Below are positions 31,101 to 44,330 of a DNA stretch of 64,000 nucleotides, piece by piece. The DNA comes from Trichuris trichiura (Eukaryota > Nematoda > Enoplea > Trichinellida > Trichuridae), in NCBI GenBank assembly GCA_037903355.1, contig JBAJFE010000015.1, positions 248,001-312,000 of the forward strand, written 5' to 3'. Under the pieces are notes generated by a model, which saw nothing but the letters and a program-made list of their open reading frames with translations, did not search any database and had not been told where the DNA came from. The translations under genes were made by a program, and so were the position numbers. The stretch's first letter is position 1. Each line of letters opens with the position of its first letter.

Positions 31101-34100
31101 TTACGCGCAAAGGCATGCCTGGCTTTTCGACAATTTTCAAATAACCCGTCTTGCTGAACTTTCCGCGCGGCGTTTCAACTTCGCAAGTATAAGAACCAAT
31201 ATTGTGCGGACCAACTTGACGTATAACCAAGCTACCGTTGGCCGGAAATTTTATATTCCGTACAGCACCCGGTGTAAGTAGCTGATCCTGCAATTGCCTC
31301 ATTTGCATAATTCAAAGACATGCCTACCAATTTTACCCTTAAATACCAACGACGAGAAATTGGATCGACATCTTGGTCGTCGCTTAGCGTACATGGTAGC
31401 ACCACGGTTGAGCCAATTACGAAAGCTTCGTTCTCAGGACCATGAACAATGCCAACGGTTTCTACAACAACTTTACGCAATGAAGATAGCTTCAAAACAA
31501 AAATGGATCAACCTTTGATGTTCAAGTACATCGCATCTTCGGCTTGGCCATTCTCGTTGCGCGCAATGCACGTGTAACGGCCAGCGTCACTTCGGCGCGC
31601 ATTGCGAATGTACAGCATTGATCCATTCAAAATATGGTCAACTGATGGTACAACCAAAGTACCTTAAACAAGCTTTCGCTTAACGATGACAACGTCGAAT
31701 GCAACTCTCAATTTTCTTACAAACAAAGCCAATGTAAAGTTTACGCGGAAACGACTACGTCTTGAAAGGGTGAGACTTAATGGTTTTTTCCCAAATGGTA
31801 ACCAAATTGGGAAACAGACTGAGTGCCTCATTACAGTGACGTCACAAACGCCTATATGTTTACTTGCCGCCGTTTTAATGTTTTTTTTTTAAAACAACTA
31901 TACTTTTGCTCATTTATGACGCGCTGTGCGGAAACTGGGACCCGAGCTATATTTGAATTTAAGCCATTAGATGAATCATCACTCGACGTCAAGCCGCGCT
32001 TGTTTAGTCGATCTTAACATGACAAACAGTTGGCTACTTGTCCAAGGCAAAACGAAGTCTCTTTTATGGAAACCAGTTCTCAATTGTCACAATGCACAAT
32101 AGCTCATTGAGGACAAGAGTATAACTAGAAAATTGTTGCCTGTTTAACAAGATAAACATATTCAGCAAAACGTAAAAAAACTATACATAGGCTTAGTAAG
32201 CAGCAGCGAGAAATTCTGGCTGACTTAACTTGGTCACAGTTTTGTAATATGACCTATGACGTCACCTGCAGAGATGACGTAATGGGGCAACATCATTCTT
32301 ACGAATTTTATTGATGTTAATGGAACGACGAGAAAGCTGTTGCCTCTTTGCATTGGCACATCAAAGCATGATGACCTAACGCAAAACGATTGTCCTCAAA
32401 GTAAAAATAATGACCTTTTTCTGGTCGTTTGCCCACAGAGGAGAACGATGAGTGTCGTTCCGCTTTTTGCTCCACTAAAGCTCTGTGAAGTGGAAATAAA
32501 CCTGTTAAACGGCGGTACTCATTGCCTCTAACAAATTTTCCGTCACATTACCCGTGCCGCTACTTACAGTAAGACTTGAACAGCCAAGGTTGCTATTTTG
32601 CGCAAAGTTGGTCAATGCTACTTTCCCAACCGCTCGCGAAGGTCGCATTCTAAGCAAATTAATTCGAGCGAACTTTTCCAAGCACTTTCAAGTTCCTTTT
32701 GGCAAAAAACGCAACTCGAAAAGAGAATTGTCGTTTGTAAACAACTTTTTGCGGGGAACCGCAAACCAACCCGTTCTCCATTACGCAAAACAGTGGCAGC
32801 ACTTAAGTCTTTATCAAAAAACCATAGCGCTAACACGGAATTGCTCAATTCTAATTTAATGAAAAGTGTACCACTTAGTTTTTTTTAAAAAAAACAAAAC
32901 TGCCCAAAGGTGCGCAGACTGCTCGCGCGAGGAAGCGGTTAAACTTATGAACAAATTATAAAGTATTTAAGAAAATAAGTTTATCGCTTTAAGGGGAAGA
33001 AAAAAGGGGAAAGAAAAAATTATTTGCATAGTATGGGCGAGTTATTTTTTTATCCTCCTTCCTATTCATCGAAAAAATTAATCAACTACCAGCGAACAAT
33101 CGTGCGTACGATATCGCCTGCCAACCGATTTACATATAGGTAAAACTAAGACTCTATTGGCATGTTCTGCTTATAACTGCAGGATGTTGTGCGGTATAGA
33201 GAAATTAGCATCCCAAATAAAAAGAAAGAGAGCTATAACAGCCAGACAATGCCATTTTTGTAGGACCCATTAGGAAGGCTCGGTTTTAATCATTACGTCA
33301 TCATAACCTACCAAATATTTCCATCATTTAAACTAAGCAGCAGATTCGGTAACTATAGCGAGCATTAACCACGTTACGTGATAGGGGCGTTCCCTGGAGT
33401 AGGTAAAATCGAGTTCGGAAAGACAAATGCAGCCCAAATAGGCGTTACTATGTCTGACAGCGCCCGTCCCATTTCCAAGAGAACATACAGACAATTTTTC
33501 ATTAAAATGTCAGCCCAAGGTCAAACAACAATAGTTAAACCGACTAAATTTCAAACCATTACCGAAAGGCACCATTCCGGAGGCAAAAAAATTTAAATAT
33601 TCCCATTACGACATTTTTGGCGTTGCCGCTTCAGTTAAAACTGACATAAAGTGCCTACAGGCAGAATAGTAGAAAAGTAGTTGGTTCGAGACGCATACTT
33701 AAATTGAAAGTAGGAAACAGAAATGAAAAGTTTACAAACCGTCCATTAGTCGGCCTTACAGCTTAAGGCTGCGGTCACGTTTTCGATTTAAGAAAAAAAA
33801 CTTAAAGGACGATTTTTTTAAGAGCTCTTTCACGGCGGAATAACTCTTCGGAAGCATTTGGGCGTTGAGAGCATTTTGACCCTGAAACGTGTAAAATTGC
33901 TTACAATGACCTTGGACTACTCGAGCGTCACAACGCCGCAACAACAGATAACTATCAGCGCAGTCAACGAACGAGTTCGCCCAATGCGCAACCAATAAGA
34001 AAAGTGGAACGACATGGCACGCCGGAGGCCAATTTTACATATGAAATGTAGAAAAGGACATAGAATAGCTTTACAACTATTTACGGAGGGGACGCTGTCC

Positions 34101-36881
34101 CATTGGCCTTTGCAAAGGCCATTGACAATAAACACGTCATTCACCTACCTTCAAATAGCCACCATATTGAAGGTTTCGGTTGGCCGGTTGTTTTGCAAAA
34201 TAATGTTACTTCGTCCAAGGCATCAACGGTGACATTGCCGCCTAAGGTTACGGTTGGTGGCACGCCTGAAAATAAGAATTTCGCTTAAACATGCAGACGA
34301 CGATGGAGCGGGAAAATGGGGTTTTTCTACTACCTCGAAGGCGCAACACCGTTCCGTCAATGGTTGAACCATGTTGATTTTTGGCTCGACACTGATAGTT
34401 GCCTTGATGCGCCTCCTCAACCTTCGCAATTCGTAAACCATTGTTTGGCAATGCAAATATGGACAAGTTAAAGGAACAGCACTAAAAAAGCGTAAATCAT
34501 CATTTTAAAAAAGTCGATTACTAAACTACTACCCGCAGCGGCTCGGTCAAATCTTCTCCATTGAAATACCACGTGACGTTTGCTTCCGGCTTCGATTGAA
34601 ATTCGCAAAAAATCTCCACGCTGCTGCCCACGTCAGCGTAGGTCACATTTTGCAAAAAATGTACCACTTTGGGAGCTTCTGAAACGGATCCTAATCAAAC
34701 AATGGAATGGAACTCCTTTTTTTTACCTTGTACAGACAAGTAAGCTTTCTCTCGAAAACCTTCGTGGAATGACAGGGAAATTTCGCATGTATACGCACCC
34801 TCGTGCGCATTCGTTGGTTCAGGTACGAAAAGACTGCGACCGTAGTTGCGCAGCTGATATCCGCCCTCTTTGTCTACTATGAGTTCATTGTTGAACTTCC
34901 AAACGACATTTATCCTTTCCGGAAGTCTGCAAAGCGGACGGAACACTTAGGGACAACTAAGTTATGCAAATTTGAATCTACCTCGCGTAGGGAACACATT
35001 CGAAGATTGCCGGCTTTGACCAATGAGACCTGACGTGCACTATATTCTCCGGCTTCAAAACTAACGTGACGTCATCGACGGTTTCTTAAAATGATGGCTT
35101 GGGTCAACAAGTTACAGCGGTTATTATTCATTGCGTGTTGACGTGGGAATGAATGAATCACTCAGCGAAGAGAGCAATTCACAAAAGAGTCACGTCTTTG
35201 CTGTAGCGAGAATAAAAAGTACCGTTCCTTATATGGAACGGCACCAAAGCGATCTCGCGCATAGCTTGGTCTAATTTCGTTGTGAGTCAATGGATTGGTA
35301 TGTAGGCAAGCAGTTTCCATTAACCGATTACAACTCGTAATGACCTTCGACAGAGAAATGACAAAATCCCGAAGGCTCATTCGCTACACTCGAATGGACG
35401 AGCGGAAATCGAATGCATATCTCTCCCATGTAAACCACCTGTTTCTGCAGCTGCCGTAGACGAGATAAAATGTTTACAAAAGGAGATTACGCATCGATGG
35501 GTCGTTTTGGCTGCCGGGAAAAGTTGGCGAGTACATTATTGACCCACCAACGACCAGCGAGCCGTAAGGCGACAGACATACTGGTCAACCTTTCCAATGA
35601 ATGTTGACCCCATTCGACTTGCGATCGTTAGTTGAAATATTATTCCCTTCTCCGACACGTCCTACACGAGCTAATCGTGGAACAATTGCTGACTTAGCCT
35701 TAAGCAAATATGACCAAGTCGAATTGCTCCGCTTCTTGGCCTGCAAGCACCAATATAATTGTCAACCAGAAAATTGGAGCGTGCCACCAAGAAGCACGAC
35801 AGACCCGAAGCGTATACGTAATTCGGATAGATAAACTATCCGCCAAGAAGATAGCGAGAGTCAAGTTTGTTTAATCTCAACTCACGGGGTCACTTTGCTA
35901 AATGAGAAGTCAAAAGTAGTTTACAGAGAGTGGTAGGCAATTTTTAGCTCGTAAAATAAAGTAAGCCCACTTGATTGGCCGGAAGACGCGAGATTTTGCT
36001 AACCAGATGAAACCGAGGCGAAGTATGAAGAAAAAACATGCAAACGAACCGTCAAGATGGTAGCCAGGCTCTAAGTAGTAGTTAAACGTGGCCGCAGGCA
36101 CGGTTGGCAGCATTCCATTTCGCACTTTCAGAGTATAACGGCCAAAATCCTCTTCCATTACGTTCAAGAGCACCAACAGTCCTCGAATGGACAAAAAGGC
36201 GCGGCGGGACGGAACGACCTTCAAAGTTAAATTTAGCAAAAAAATAGCTATCAAAATAAGCAACTGAAAATAGTAAATGTCGCCTCAGGCTCACCTCGGT
36301 TCCATTCAAAGTCCAAGTCCATTCGAGCTTGCTTAATGGGGACGCATCTATGGGGGGCGGTTGAAGCACAGCGAAGGAACCCCTGCGGGCACGGATGCGA
36401 TACGCAGTGTTAACAACGGGTGGTTTGAAATCTTTTTAAAAAAGAACATATCGATGCATGCATAGCTACGAATTAATATTTGCTTACATGCTACATGCAC
36501 CTGAGCTGCTTCGGACAAAATGGCGCCATTGCTATCGCTAGCTTTGCAATGATACGATCCGGTATCCGTTTTTGAAGCATTCCTGTAGGACAACAGGAAG
36601 CCATCGTTGGCAACCGTTGGCAAGATTGGGACGTCATTCTTAAACCACTGAATCTTGGCGAGCTCGCCGCCTTGTTCCAAGACGGGACAAGCAAGCTTGA
36701 AACCTGAACCTTCGCGGATGAACAGCTCCTGCTTTTCAAAAGTGGACAGCTGAGGACCCAATCCTACGCAAGTGACGCCGCCTTTGGGAAGGAAAACCTC
36801 TTGAACGAAAAATCAGCAACAGTTCTTGAGAATACCTGGCGAGATGGCTAGGCTGAGTAAAACGAGAAAGGCTGAAATCAT
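22104..36881 (-). CDS. sdk: Sidekick-type neuronal adhesion protein (RIG-4 / SDK)
   Basis: Single-pass homophilic adhesion molecule of synapses and cell vertices. Twenty-one exons join in frame to about 2150 aa, normal for SDK: 36836-36881, 36488-36763, 36295-36431, 36050-36218, 34982-35084, 34727-34926, 34533-34678, 34334-34481, 34149-34265, 31513-31662, 31337-31470, 30981-31287, 30452-30931, 30279-30394, 29878-30073, 26015-26113, 23507-25963, 23290-23448, 22733-23233, 22382-22674, 22104-22322. Exon 1 encodes a signal peptide (MISAFLVLLSLAISPG). Six Ig-like domains follow, the second lacking an obvious first cysteine, then about 13 fibronectin III domains with PNG and TxYxFxV motifs. The membrane helix lies near residues 1948-1971, in EWWFLVILALVLLVIVV. 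The cytoplasmic tail ends GFSSFV, the family's PDZ-binding end. One 2457-bp exon codes for most FN3 repeats. Two short introns (25964-26014, 30395-30451) are stop-free multiples of three. Confidence 0.96.
26781..26909. repeat. ~129-nt interspersed repeat, copy 1
   Basis: Starts AACGATATTG and ends GACACCGAA, as does copy 2 at 28131-28258. The best-kept core is CGGTTGTGTATAAGAGA. Internal inverted segments (ATCTCT with AGAGAT; ACCGA with TCGGT) could form a stem-loop. It lies inside a sidekick intron and could be a small SINE-like element or structured RNA; neither is shown. Confidence 0.75.
28131..28258. repeat. ~128-nt interspersed repeat, copy 2
   Basis: Same ends and same core as copy 1, nearly equal length. 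Two of the stem positions differ from copy 1 by paired changes (A-T in copy 1, G-C here), while the loops differ freely. Confidence 0.75.
31663..34148 (-). other. Long sidekick intron
   Basis: A 2.49-kb intron splitting one Ig domain between the WWLFE strand and the following strand. No gene or repeat recognised. A further 965-bp intron lies at 35085-36049, also without recognised content. Confidence 0.75.
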
Positions 36882-37970
36882 GAGAAAACACCGATCCAGC
36901 AGCTAGTCGCATTTATCCGACGCTTTGAAGGCGCCCGATTCGATGAGAGCCTAACAAACGGAAGTTCAATTGAAAAAGGGAACATTTCGCAGGGTCGCCA
37001 AGAGGCTTACCGTCGGGCAAACAAGAGGGTCACGGAACCTGACAAGCGCGTCATACGAGCGCGCGCGGAAGGCCACTATGAACGCCTAAAGTCGGCTAAC
37101 AGCGAAATGAGTCAAAACGGTAAAACCGGACGCTCGATGGACAAAAAGCCTCCTCGGACGTGACCCAGAAAGCTTCCGGACGCGACGACAAACAAAGACG
37201 AACCCGAAACGCTGCCGGTTAACAGGTGCAACAAACACTGTTCGCACCGACCGAAATGCAATTGATTGACAGGTTACGTCTACCTAAAGTATCTTTACGA
37301 AATTTTTGTTCGATTTACAGGCGAAATAGTTATTCTAAGAGTAAAGCATTTGCAAAACGCAAAAGAAGCAGTTTCACTTTAATAGTCAAAAACGTATGAA
37401 CGCCCAAACGCGAACACTTTGAAATGCCCAATTTAAGCTGGCAGAAAATTAACAAGTTGCTAAATCAGATGTAAAGCAAACTGTTCATTGACGTAGAGCA
37501 TAATACCACGCTTTCATGCGTCAGCGACGTCAAACTAGCTTTACGGAAAGACAACACTACCGTATAAATCGATTTGCAGGTATACTGTACAAATGAAGCA
37601 CAAATAAAGCTCATCTTGGCCATTTTTAATGCTTGCGCACGTTCGAATATTTTGTTTGGGGAAGACCGGTAAGAAAGTGCTCTGCGCTTACGCTTTGGAC
37701 AAGTAAGGAGGCTTGAAGGTTGTGTAAGTACTAAAACCACTTGCTCAGTTTTGTGCGACCAACGAGACGCTGTATCCCTTAGACTGACCCACGGAATGCG
37801 CAGAGTTGAATAGCAGCACCTTAACAAGGAAATACTAAGTCGAATTGTTGCAACCCGCCAATGCCATAGTAGTGCTTTAGGTTTCACGAAAGAATAAATG
37901 AACACATGTAATAGTGCGGAGCAAATTCGCAAATTACTACGAAACATCGTGACTTTCGGAGGGTTGTTTA
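36882..37970. other. Intergenic, sidekick upstream region
   Basis: About 1.1 kb upstream of the sidekick signal-peptide exon, ending at the KLHDC10 stop codon. No coding segment recognised. Promoter and 5' untranslated exons of sidekick are expected here. Confidence 0.5.
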
Positions 37971-39989
37971 TTATACTTGACGCAGCTGATCGACAAGCCA
38001 CTTGATGACGTCGGTGTTTGACTTTTCAATCTCCAAGAATGGAGAATCCTGCTTTTTAAAATTGGATGACATAAAGCGTCCAATCTTTTCCAGGGATATA
38101 ATACGAAGAGGTGGTGGAACCATCCAACGTCTTACAGTACAACAGGTTCGTCGGTTACCACCGTGATCAGTTATGCCGCCAAAGACGGTTAAGCATCCGC
38201 CCTAGATAACACCCTTTTATAGCGACTACGGAACAAACATCAGCCTCGCTTACTTCCGTAATTGCGCATCCATGAAATGCCGTTTCATAAGGCAAGCGGC
38301 ACTTGAGACGAGACCAACTACTGGTTTGCAAATTAAACCGCCAAACGTCGTTCAACAAGTTAGTCTCATTTATACCACCGCACAAATAGACCACATCTTT
38401 GTAACGCACGAATCCGAATGCCCTGCGTCGTACAGGATATCCTGAAAATCATAAATGTTTACGGTAAAACCTTCAAACGAAAAGAGGCTATTTTTGTACC
38501 GTAGATTGGATCCGGGTGAGCGGAAAGTTTTTTCCATTGCCGTGTGTCCAAATCGAAAACGGGTAACGGATTAAGTTTAAAGGAACTAGTGCCAGTTCCT
38601 CCGCCAAAAATGTACAACGCATTCTTGTACCACGTTGCCTCGTGCCGGTAACTAAATGAGCAACGTAGCGACAACTTCTATAGGTCATAGCCGCCCGGTA
38701 CTTACCGAGGTTTCGGCTGCTCATTGCCACTATGGTCGGACGAAAGCTTTACCCAAGACGGATGCGGTTGGTCGAAATCGATTACGTGGACATCCATGCA
38801 ATAAAATGAGCCATCGGTTCCGCCAATCACGTAAAGCTTTTTTTCATGTGCAGTTACGGCTTGCCCATATAGCGGCATTGGCGCATTGCCAACACTGGCG
38901 TAACGGCGCCAGACACCGGTCCTCAGAGATAAAATGTACAAGTCGTCTGATAGGTGAGTACCGAACGGATAACCAGAACCACCGAATAGTACAATACTAT
39001 AACCGATTCGAACCACTAAATAATTAAATATTAGCATAGCGTCAAGCATCCTAGCTCTTAACGATGCTCTACAACACACAAGGGATATTTTCTGAAAAGA
39101 GCAAATGGCCACTTGCGCTGCTAAACTTAAAAATACAAACGATTCGATTTATAAAACTTGTTAAGCAATTTGACATCGACACGAATATCTTATACACATC
39201 CGATTTAGGTACTATAGGAGCGGAACATTCGCACTCTAAAAGTGCTAATGGAACAGGTATCTGAATGAAATATTCTTAGGCTTAGATTTCAAAAGCCTTA
39301 CTAGCATGAGAGGCAAGATTCTCCGGAATGGATCCAGTCGTTTGCAATGGTCTCCAGCTTTCAGTGTGCGGATTCATGATCCAAACCTAAAATAATTTCT
39401 TGAAAAATTCGCGAGATGGCAGAAAGCCGCTTTATCACCTCCTTAATGATGCCATTCTCGGAATGCTCGGTGCTATAACCGCCTACGCTGATGATTAGTT
39501 CGTCAAGGCTGACCATTCGATGACCGCTGCGAGGTTGTGGTCGACGAGGAACTAAATATTAGACAATTGCTGCCAGCTTTCGATAAAAAGGACACGTTCC
39601 ACCCGAGATAACGAAACTGTCGGTTCCAAAAGCTCCGCGTTTACGCTATTTTCTACTAATTGAACCACCCAAATTTTAACTACTAGCAAAGCTAGCCGCT
39701 TTTACTGATTGCACACTCATTGTACATCCCAATGGATACTCAAGGAAAGAAGTAAAGTTGTGCCACCCCGCTGCGAAACGGTCTGTATTCAAATGAAGGC
39801 AGCTGCGTTTCGCCTCAACGAAGAGGGCAAACAAAACCCAATAAAACAAACCAAAGGTCGGAGAACAAATGAATTCAATTTACCCGAAAATTCGTCGAAA
39901 AGGTGACGGAAAAACTGGAAACGCCCAGAACGGGACGGAGGAGCTTCCAAGATTGTGAATTTGTAAGTTGACACTTTTTCGACATCCAT
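37971..39989 (-). CDS. KLHDC10: Kelch domain-containing protein 10 homolog
   Basis: Six-bladed kelch protein; in vertebrates a substrate receptor of a CUL2 ubiquitin ligase and inhibitor of phosphatase PP5. Seven exons: 39884-39989, 39439-39551, 39302-39386, 38706-39015, 38500-38651, 38254-38441, 37971-38201 (394 aa; human 442). Kelch landmarks in order are RPQPRSGHRMV followed by ISVGGYS, SIVLFGGSGYPFG, PLYGQAVTAHEKKLYVIGG, RYRHEATWYKNALYIFGGG, YLCGGINETNLLNDVWRFNL, and LTVFGG. The C-terminus RWMVPPPLRIISLEKIG matches the family's WLVVPSLLELAWEKL segment, where elongins would bind. The N-terminus is shorter than in vertebrates, lacking the Gly-rich leader. The ATG at 39989 directly follows a TTTTGCAG, so a further 5' exon is possible. 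Confidence 0.92.
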
Positions 39990-41110
39990 CTGCAAAAGGT
40001 GACGCGCTTCAACTGTCCAACCTTGGCCGCAATGTCACGTCTTATTTTAAACCTACTATAGCAATATTTCTTTTGATTCTCAGGTTCAGTTCATTACTCG
40101 TTTAACGTAGCTATCGTAAGTGCTGTAACCTGATTATCATTATTTTTAAGAAATAAAGTGAATGGATTTAAAAGACGGCTCTTTGGCAACATTGTGATTA
40201 GTTTAATGAAACCAGCGCATTAAACCGCGTCGTTGGAATGCGCAATTTGCGTCATTGCATTTCTTTCAGCTGAATAAATTAATTTCAGGCAACTTCATTA
40301 AAGGTTAAGCTAAGTGTTTTATTGTCGCACGCACCGGAGCCGTGCAAATAGTAACAGGAAATTTTAATGAATGCAACTTGAAGGCGCACCAGAGCCACGC
40401 ATGATTATACAAGTACAGTATGTAAAACGTTTTCAGGTAATATAATGCAAAAAAGTAGCTAATGAAAGCAGCTTGCAAGATGAAGCGCTAAGCACTGAAA
40501 GTTTTTTAAAACTTGTGCTAAGCTGTTACAAGCCTATACGCAAAAATCTTTTAAAACTTTCTTCTTTTCGAATCAGAGTGATATGGCACCACTTAAACTA
40601 CACTTGCAGTTGAGCTGAAGCGCAAGTTTAGTCGCTATTTAATCGTGTGAGACAGAATTCTGTGAGTCTGAAAATGTCTACGCAAACTGTACGTGTCGAA
40701 ACAATGTACGTTTAGGCTAAACGGCTAAATGTCGCCATAAAGAATAATTTAAACAAAAGGGCAACAGTCCAAAAATTGTTTGACGGACCTGACTTCGGTA
40801 CGCTTCCAGCAAGCCTCTCGTTATTATCCAGCGTACTGTAAGTCGTTTTCTATTAACGCTACTGCACATTACAGTTCGCCTTGATAATTTTCCCCATTTT
40901 TTTCAAAATATTCATCATTCCGCTTATTGCTTGAACCGGCGCTAGTACAGCGCTGCTTAGACCGCTCTCGAAACTTGATCAGGATTTTGATTTTCAGGTT
41001 AATGCGTCAATGCAGTCCTTTATTATTCAACTTGCTCGTCTGCAACACCCGAGCTCGAAGCCACGTAAAAGTATGATACAGAGATGTCACACCAACGTTT
41101 CTGCAAACAT
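39990..41110. other. Intergenic, no gene recognised
   Basis: About 1.1 kb between the KLHDC10 start and the 3' end of the protease gene. No family resemblance in any frame. Confidence 0.5.
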
Positions 41111-42352
<1,242 letters not shown>

Positions 42353-43240
42353 CTCAAAGTGCTTATGCCAAACACGGCTGGCGAAGAAGTTCAGTACCTT
42401 ATGTGAGTAACTGTTAGGCTATTCACACTTCTCGCGCATACTGTTTGTCCTTCTAATCTTTGGACATCCGGCAAGCGTGAGCTTTACGACGGCGATAGTG
42501 CCTTATCTGAGGTTGACTGATACGACTAGTTGACTTATCAAAGCAATGTTCTGATAGAAGTTCCGAGGTGACTTGGCATTGTAGCAAACAAAGGTTACAC
42601 CCATCACGCAGGGTCACATAAGTCAAGAGCGTAAAAGCCCTTTAAAGTTAATGGACAGTACTTTTCTGGCTACGTTACTTACAGTAGCTCCATTACGCAT
42701 AACTAAACTTAACTACGGCTGAGAAACTTAATAACGCCAGCAAAACTCAGAATTAAATGGGCGCTTTGAAAGTGATGCTCAGGTTAAAAATTTTGTGTGC
42801 ATGACGTCATCACTTTGATTCGAAAAATCCAAAAAATTAGCATTCGTATTAATAAAGCTCGATAAGTCACTTTTTGCCAAGTCAGCACTGCACTTTAAAC
42901 TATTTACACGATTCATTGCAGTCGTTTAAACTTAAAACTACGGTAGTACGCAAAATGCAAGTTCATACAACGCACTGCTTATTACGACAAAGAGAAAACT
43001 GCCTATATTGCATAAAAAGTAATTCATATCGTCTTTTAGAGGCAGAATAGGTTGGCAGAAAATTATAAGTTTTGTTTTGAGGAAAGCTTCTAACGTAACT
43101 TCAACTGGAGTGATCTATCACTGAGGAAATGGCGCTTTAAACTTTCCATTTCGCCAACTGATGAGGGGCAATAAATTTTTACACATTCGTAAACCAAGTG
43201 CCGCTTTTCGAGCTGCTGAAGGTTTTGCTAATGCGTTGTT
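42353..43240. other. Divergent intergenic region
   Basis: About 0.9 kb between the divergent protease and phosphatase starts; both promoters should lie here. Nothing else recognised. Confidence 0.5.
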
Positions 43241-44330
43241 ATGCCCCTTTTCGACGACTTGTCCAATGCGGTCAAGTGGGTGAACAACGTAGCCAAAGAC
43301 TCGAAGGAGAACCTACATAAGCTTCTGGTCGAATATGCAACTGAATTGCCGCGAAGGCCGCCGTGCACTCTTACGCGAGTTTTTCAGCAAAACATAGACA
43401 ACGGCCGTAGCACCTATGCCGACGTACCTTGTTTGGACGAAACGCGAATAAAATTGACTACACCGCGGGATGGAAATGATTACATACACGCTAGCTGGGT
43501 GAAGTTGCCTGAGGCAAGCTGCAATTTCATATTAACTCAGGCACCAACTAAGGAAACATCGGTAGATTTTTGGAGTATGGTCTGGCAGGTAAGCCCGCAT
43601 TTTTCCAATAAGCATAATGAAGGACCACTTTCAGGAAAAAGTTACATTAATAGTGTGCTTGTCAAAGTTCGTCGAAGGGGGAAGAAAGATAGGTTTTGAA
43701 TATTGGCCAACCTCATGCGGAAACGAGTATAGGCAAAAGCATGGACGTATTCATATGAGAAACTTGGGCGTCAGAAATAGCCGCTCCATGGCATTGAGCA
43801 TTATTGAAACTGTACACGAAGTTACAAGGGAGCGAAGAAACGTTATGCACTATTTGTACATGGACTGGTTCGAACACTGCCTACCCGTATGCGTGCACAG
43901 TTTCTTAGACTTGATAGAGTATATGGAAAACGAAATACGAAACATACAACTGCCCACCAAGCCAACGGTGCTTATTCATTGTACAACAGGTGCAGGCAGG
44001 TCTGGAATGTTAGTGGCTTTGCGATCTCTCATAGGCATCGTCAATGCAGGACAAATGCCATGCATTCCTGCGACAATTGCAAAAATCCGCCAACAGAGAG
44101 CCATGGCCATACTTTTAGTGGAGCAGTACATGTTCCTTCACTACGCTCTCGTTACGTACATTGTTAATAATTGCATTCTTCCGCAGCAATGGAAAGACGA
44201 CGTGCTGGCAAAGGTAGCGTATCTACGCGTAAATGTGCCAAAAAATGCGTGTCCATTGTGCCGCAGAAGTGTGATGGGCAAAGCTGCTGAAGAAAAGGAC
44301 AATAAGAACGAAAATGTAAAACAGCAATAA
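43241..44330 (+). CDS. Tyrosine phosphatase domain protein with altered catalytic loops
   Basis: Two exons, 43241-43588 and 43635-44330 (347 aa), essentially one classical PTP domain. It shows NDYIHASWV (KNRY/substrate loop region), ILTQAPTKETSVDFWSMVWQ, and the P-loop HCTTGAGRSG with the catalytic Cys at about 232 and Arg at about 238. Two features are off-consensus. The WPD loop (WPDHGVP in active enzymes) reads WFEHCLP, replacing the general acid Asp with Glu and the Pro with Phe. The Q-loop Gln (VQTEEQY region) appears as ILLVEQY. The C-terminus has a CPLC pair and a Lys-rich tail. It has no signal peptide or membrane segment. It may be a slow or substrate-trapping phosphatase. Confidence 0.9.

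Noticed and set aside
38131..38170. Intron in the KLHDC10 C-terminus between a GGTGG donor and a GTAAG acceptor
   Set aside because: The phases do not match, and reading straight through gives a continuous match to the family's WLVVPS segment.
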